NCBI GenBank assembly: GCA_028711675.1
Contig: JAQTRT010000162.1
Coordinates: 1 to 7,397, forward strand
From: a bacterium
Lineage (GTDB): Bacteria > Spirochaetota > JAHITG01
DNA: 7,397 nucleotides
Reading direction: 5' to 3'
Shown here: positions 5,241 to 7,397 of the stretch, piece by piece
Position numbering within the stretch: the first letter of the stretch is position 1
How the letters are laid out: each line of letters opens with the position of its first letter
The notes under the pieces: generated by a model
The model's database searches: none
The model's input: the letters and a program-made list of their open reading frames with translations, nothing else
Told to the model about the DNA's origin: nothing
Translations under genes and position numbers: made by a program

Positions 5241-5288
5241 GAGAATGAGAAAAACAAAGACATTAGTTCCCCCGTGTATTATCCTCTG

Positions 5289-6170
5289 TTAAAATTTCAA
5301 ACTCACCGAAAACATATTGGAATAATCCAAGCCGGTATGGTACACGAACGCGTAATCCGCACTGATCCCTTTCAGGTACGGTATCCGGACGCCCAGGCCG
5401 GTACTGAGGGAGAACATCTCCTGGCCTGTGTACAGAAAGCCCGCCCTTATGCTGAGGAACCGGTACGCATATTGCAATCCCAGGCCTGCCTGGAACGGAT
5501 CAACCGCTCCTCTTATCCTCATTCCCAGGTCCAGGGAAGGCGTAAAATTTTTCAATAAATCCGCGGAGATACCCAGTTTGACCATGGGATTCAGGGCCTC
5601 GCTCGCGCCTGTCGAATAATTGATCCGGCCCAGGGAAATATCCTTTCCCGTGAGAGCCAGGTTGATCTTGTTCCTCATCTCGTATAAAAAACCGAACCCG
5701 AGGCCGAATCCCGTTGAGTCGGACTGGCCGGACCGTGTGCTAAGGTATTTCAGGGCAATACCGGCTGAGGACCGTTCAAAAAAATCAAGCCTGGTCCCGT
5801 ATCCCACCATGATGACCACTTCACTGTAATCGAGCTGGGACTTATAATCCTTATCCTCCAAAGTACCCAGGTACGAGGCGGAAAGGGCCAGGCTGCCTTG
5901 TTTCCTGAACGGCTGGACATAGACCGCTGACCCGCATGCCAGAAGGTCCCATCCGTAAGGATTGAACTGGGTAAGGAGCAGTTCCCTCTCCTGCGCCAGG
6001 CCGAGGCCTGCCGGATTATAGAGAAGACTGGACGCGTCCCTGACAATAGAAGAGACCGCGCCTGCCATGGCCGTGTTACCGGCCCCGGTCTCCTGAAGCT
6101 CGAAAGCGGCATAACCGGGCCCTGCCAGACAGAATATGACAAAGAGAATGAGCGACAATATTTTATCCAT
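5289..6170 (-). CDS. PorV/UPF0164-type outer-membrane barrel protein
   Basis: A 293-residue protein with a signal peptide (residues 1 to about 21 or 22, ending GYA-A). The N-terminal signature GAGNTAMAGAVSSIVRDASSLLYNPAGLG is characteristic of the PorV/PorQ/UPF0164 group, distantly related to FadL. The remainder is a series of amphipathic beta strands, and the chain ends in SLKF, the terminal aromatic usual for barrels inserted by the BAM machinery. In Bacteroidota, PorV carries type IX secretion substrates from the translocon to the attachment complex; many members in other phyla have no known role. ATG 6170 has GGAGA at 6181-6177, 6 bases upstream. It starts one base after the stop of the preceding FlgD-Ig-ended gene, which implies translational coupling. 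Family fairly sure; link to that protein's export is inferred. Confidence 0.85.
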   Translation of the reverse strand: MDKILSLILFVIFCLAGPGYAAFELQETGAGNTAMAGAVSSIVRDASSLLYNPAGLGLAQERELLLTQFNPYGWDLLACGSAVYVQPFRKQGSLALSASYLGTLEDKDYKSQLDYSEVVIMVGYGTRLDFFERSSAGIALKYLSTRSGQSDSTGFGLGFGFLYEMRNKINLALTGKDISLGRINYSTGASEALNPMVKLGISADLLKNFTPSLDLGMRIRGAVDPFQAGLGLQYAYRFLSIRAGFLYTGQEMFSLSTGLGVRIPYLKGISADYAFVYHTGLDYSNMFSVSLKF

Positions 6171-6171
6171 A

Positions 6172-7397
6172 TTATTTCTCCATTAAGACCAGCTTCCTGA
6201 TCTTTTGTTCTTTTCCGGAAGCGTCCTTTCCCGTTATCCGGTAAACATATAATCCGTTATTGAGCAGACGGTTATCCTTATCCTTTCCGTCCCAGCAGAA
6301 TTCCGCGGTCAGGCCGGTCTGGCTGAATTTCCTCACCAGGTTCCCTTTCATGTCAAAGAGCTCCAGGGTCATGCTGCCGCTGCTCCTCATCTCCAGCGTA
6401 AAACAGACGGTCTCGTTCAGGCCGTCGTTATTCGGGGAGAAGCTGTTCCGGTCCATCAGTATCCTCGAGAACACTTCGCCTTCGCCGAACGATTTATCCA
6501 TGACCGATTCATAGGGGACCAGCCTGATCTCATCCAGATAAAGGATGTCCTTGCCGGTAAAAGTAAAAGCCAGGGTCGTGATATGCCTGAAATCCAGTTT
6601 CCGGAAATCGATGAACTTCCGGAGCGGGAGGGAAACGGTCTGCCATGTGTCGGAGACGCCGTAAGGGAGGAACTCGCTCAAGGGAAGCTCCTTGACGCTC
6701 CCCTTCTCATCATTGAACGTAACCGTGAACTGGTTACCGGACCTTTCGCCCCGCACAGCAAAAGAGAGCTCTTTGTATGCGCTGATATCCCTGCTGATAG
6801 TGGTCCACCAGGCCGCCCATGCGGCTGTAGTATCATATTTGATCTTCAGCGCCTTTTTACCGCAGGCCGGGCTGTTGGTGACCAGTTCATTGGTCACATT
6901 ATCCGAATGGCCGTTGGCCAGGCCCAGGTTATTCTTGATGAGCAGCCCGTCCTCAAAATCATCGATCACGGGAAGCCGGCCGTACGTGGACGGCAGGCCG
7001 CCGGCATCGGGAAGCGTGGTACCGTATAGCTGGAAAGGATTCACTTTCGGCGACTGGTTAAAGAGAACGTACCAGCATGCCGTAGCCATGGCATTATTGG
7101 TCTGCACATCGCCTGTCCGGTCGCCCCTTGTGGTGTACGCCAGGCCGCCGTTGGGCCTCATGCTGTTCGACACCTGCGTGAAATAATATTGGGCGTTCTG
7201 GCTCTGGCCCGCGAAATAATAAGCCAGGGCCATGGAAGCCGTACCTTCGAACCAGATGCAGCCGGGGCTGGTCACTGTGGACTTGTCAAACGTGAATCCC
7301 TGGTAACCGTCATTGTTCAGGAGAAGATTGCTGTAACAGAGGCTCAGGGACCTCGTGTAATCCGCATTATTGGGGCCGGCCGGGCCAAGGGCCAGGA
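6172..7397 (-). CDS. Large secreted multidomain protein, C-terminal part (FlgD-like Ig ending)
   Basis: The reading frame runs off the right edge without a start; 407 C-terminal residues are visible. Residues 1 to about 122 have helical repeats such as WFEGTASMALAYYFAGQ and MATACWYVLFNQSPKVNPFQ, like the end of an alpha/alpha-barrel glycosidase-type domain. Residues 146-293 (DDFEDG start, then ALKIKYDT, LSFAVRG, WQTVSLPL and a closing LYLDEIRLVP) resemble a carbohydrate-binding jelly roll. Residues 318-407 (SFSPNNDGLNETV, LELFDMKGNLVR, WDGKDKDNRLLNNGLYVYRI) form a FlgD-like Ig domain of the kind found at the C-terminus of exported proteins in several phyla. The ORF beginning at 7275 is not the true start, since codons continue upstream. 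It is coupled to the PorV-like gene. Likely extracellular or cell-surface and polysaccharide-related; substrate unknown. Confidence 0.8.
   Translation of the reverse strand, partial: LALGPAGPNNADYTRSLSLCYSNLLLNNDGYQGFTFDKSTVTSPGCIWFEGTASMALAYYFAGQSQNAQYYFTQVSNSMRPNGGLAYTTRGDRTGDVQTNNAMATACWYVLFNQSPKVNPFQLYGTTLPDAGGLPSTYGRLPVIDDFEDGLLIKNNLGLANGHSDNVTNELVTNSPACGKKALKIKYDTTAAWAAWWTTISRDISAYKELSFAVRGERSGNQFTVTFNDEKGSVKELPLSEFLPYGVSDTWQTVSLPLRKFIDFRKLDFRHITTLAFTFTGKDILYLDEIRLVPYESVMDKSFGEGEVFSRILMDRNSFSPNNDGLNETVCFTLEMRSSGSMTLELFDMKGNLVRKFSQTGLTAEFCWDGKDKDNRLLNNGLYVYRITGKDASGKEQKIRKLVLMEK

Larger units (their letters stand above)
5139..5275. mobile_element. 137-bp MITE-like element with terminal inverted repeats
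   Basis: The ends ACGGGGGAACTAATGT (5139-5154) and ACATTAGTTCCCCCGT (5260-5275) are perfect inverted repeats of 16 bp. Similarity continues inward with gaps through a GTTTTTC core on both sides, for about 28 bases in all. Both ends are flanked by GTA (5136-5138 and 5276-5278), a possible 3-bp target duplication. There is no transposase or convincing coding frame inside. The interior holds two hairpins, described separately. It lies between two minus-strand genes and accounts for most of the 196-bp gap. The element fits a MITE moved by a transposase elsewhere. The alternative is a structured intergenic RNA or regulatory element. Confidence 0.72.

Noticed and set aside
5093..5263. N-terminal extension of the barrel gene up to 5263
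   Set aside because: It would translate the inverted-repeat element, and a signal peptide with a good ribosome binding site starts at 5092.
5139..5275. Integron attC site
   Set aside because: The ends contain AAC and GTT, but the GTTRRRY and RYYYAAC core sites do not match and no integrase or cassette array is present.

Overview
The window is a contig end from a diderm (outer-membrane-bearing) bacterium, most likely an uncultivated lineage known from metagenomes. The evidence for a diderm is two outer-membrane beta-barrel-type proteins and a PorV/FlgD-Ig type export pair on the minus strand. No marker in the window fixes the phylum. The first 14 bases are not genomic: they are the 3' end of an Illumina adapter. 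The genome starts at base 15, inside the T-arm of a tRNA.

Plus strand, 15-3836. After the tRNA fragment comes a tight three-gene operon (73-2072): a NIF3/YbgI-type dinuclear metal protein, a coiled-coil C4 zinc-ribbon protein (COG1579 type), and an RNase HI with an N-terminal helical extension whose start overlaps the preceding gene. The same trio occurs in actinobacteria (Rv2230c-Rv2229c-Rv2228c), so it is probably a functional unit. A looser cassette follows: a DUF3795-type cysteine-rich protein, a 65-residue membrane protein and a YccF-type membrane protein (2168-3260). It is bracketed by two 69-bp arrays, each of four 15-base imperfectly palindromic units on an 18-bp period. The second array (3265-3333) is diverged but keeps most of its pairing. 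A further degenerate repeat lies just upstream of the ribosome binding site of an AHSA1/SRPBCC protein (3438-3836).

Minus strand, 7397-3860. A large secreted protein enters from the right edge without its N-terminus. It shows alpha/alpha-barrel-like helical repeats, a carbohydrate-binding-like beta domain and a C-terminal FlgD-like Ig domain. One base separates it from a PorV/UPF0164-type barrel. A second, unrecognised barrel-like protein (3860-5092) follows. Between the two barrel genes sits a 137-bp element (5139-5275) with 16-bp perfect terminal inverted repeats, a possible GTA target duplication and two internal hairpins with GGA in the loop. It looks like a MITE, possibly one whose RNA carries CsrA-type motifs.

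The genes are mostly ordinary. The least explained material is non-coding: the two 18-bp-period hairpin arrays and the 137-bp element.
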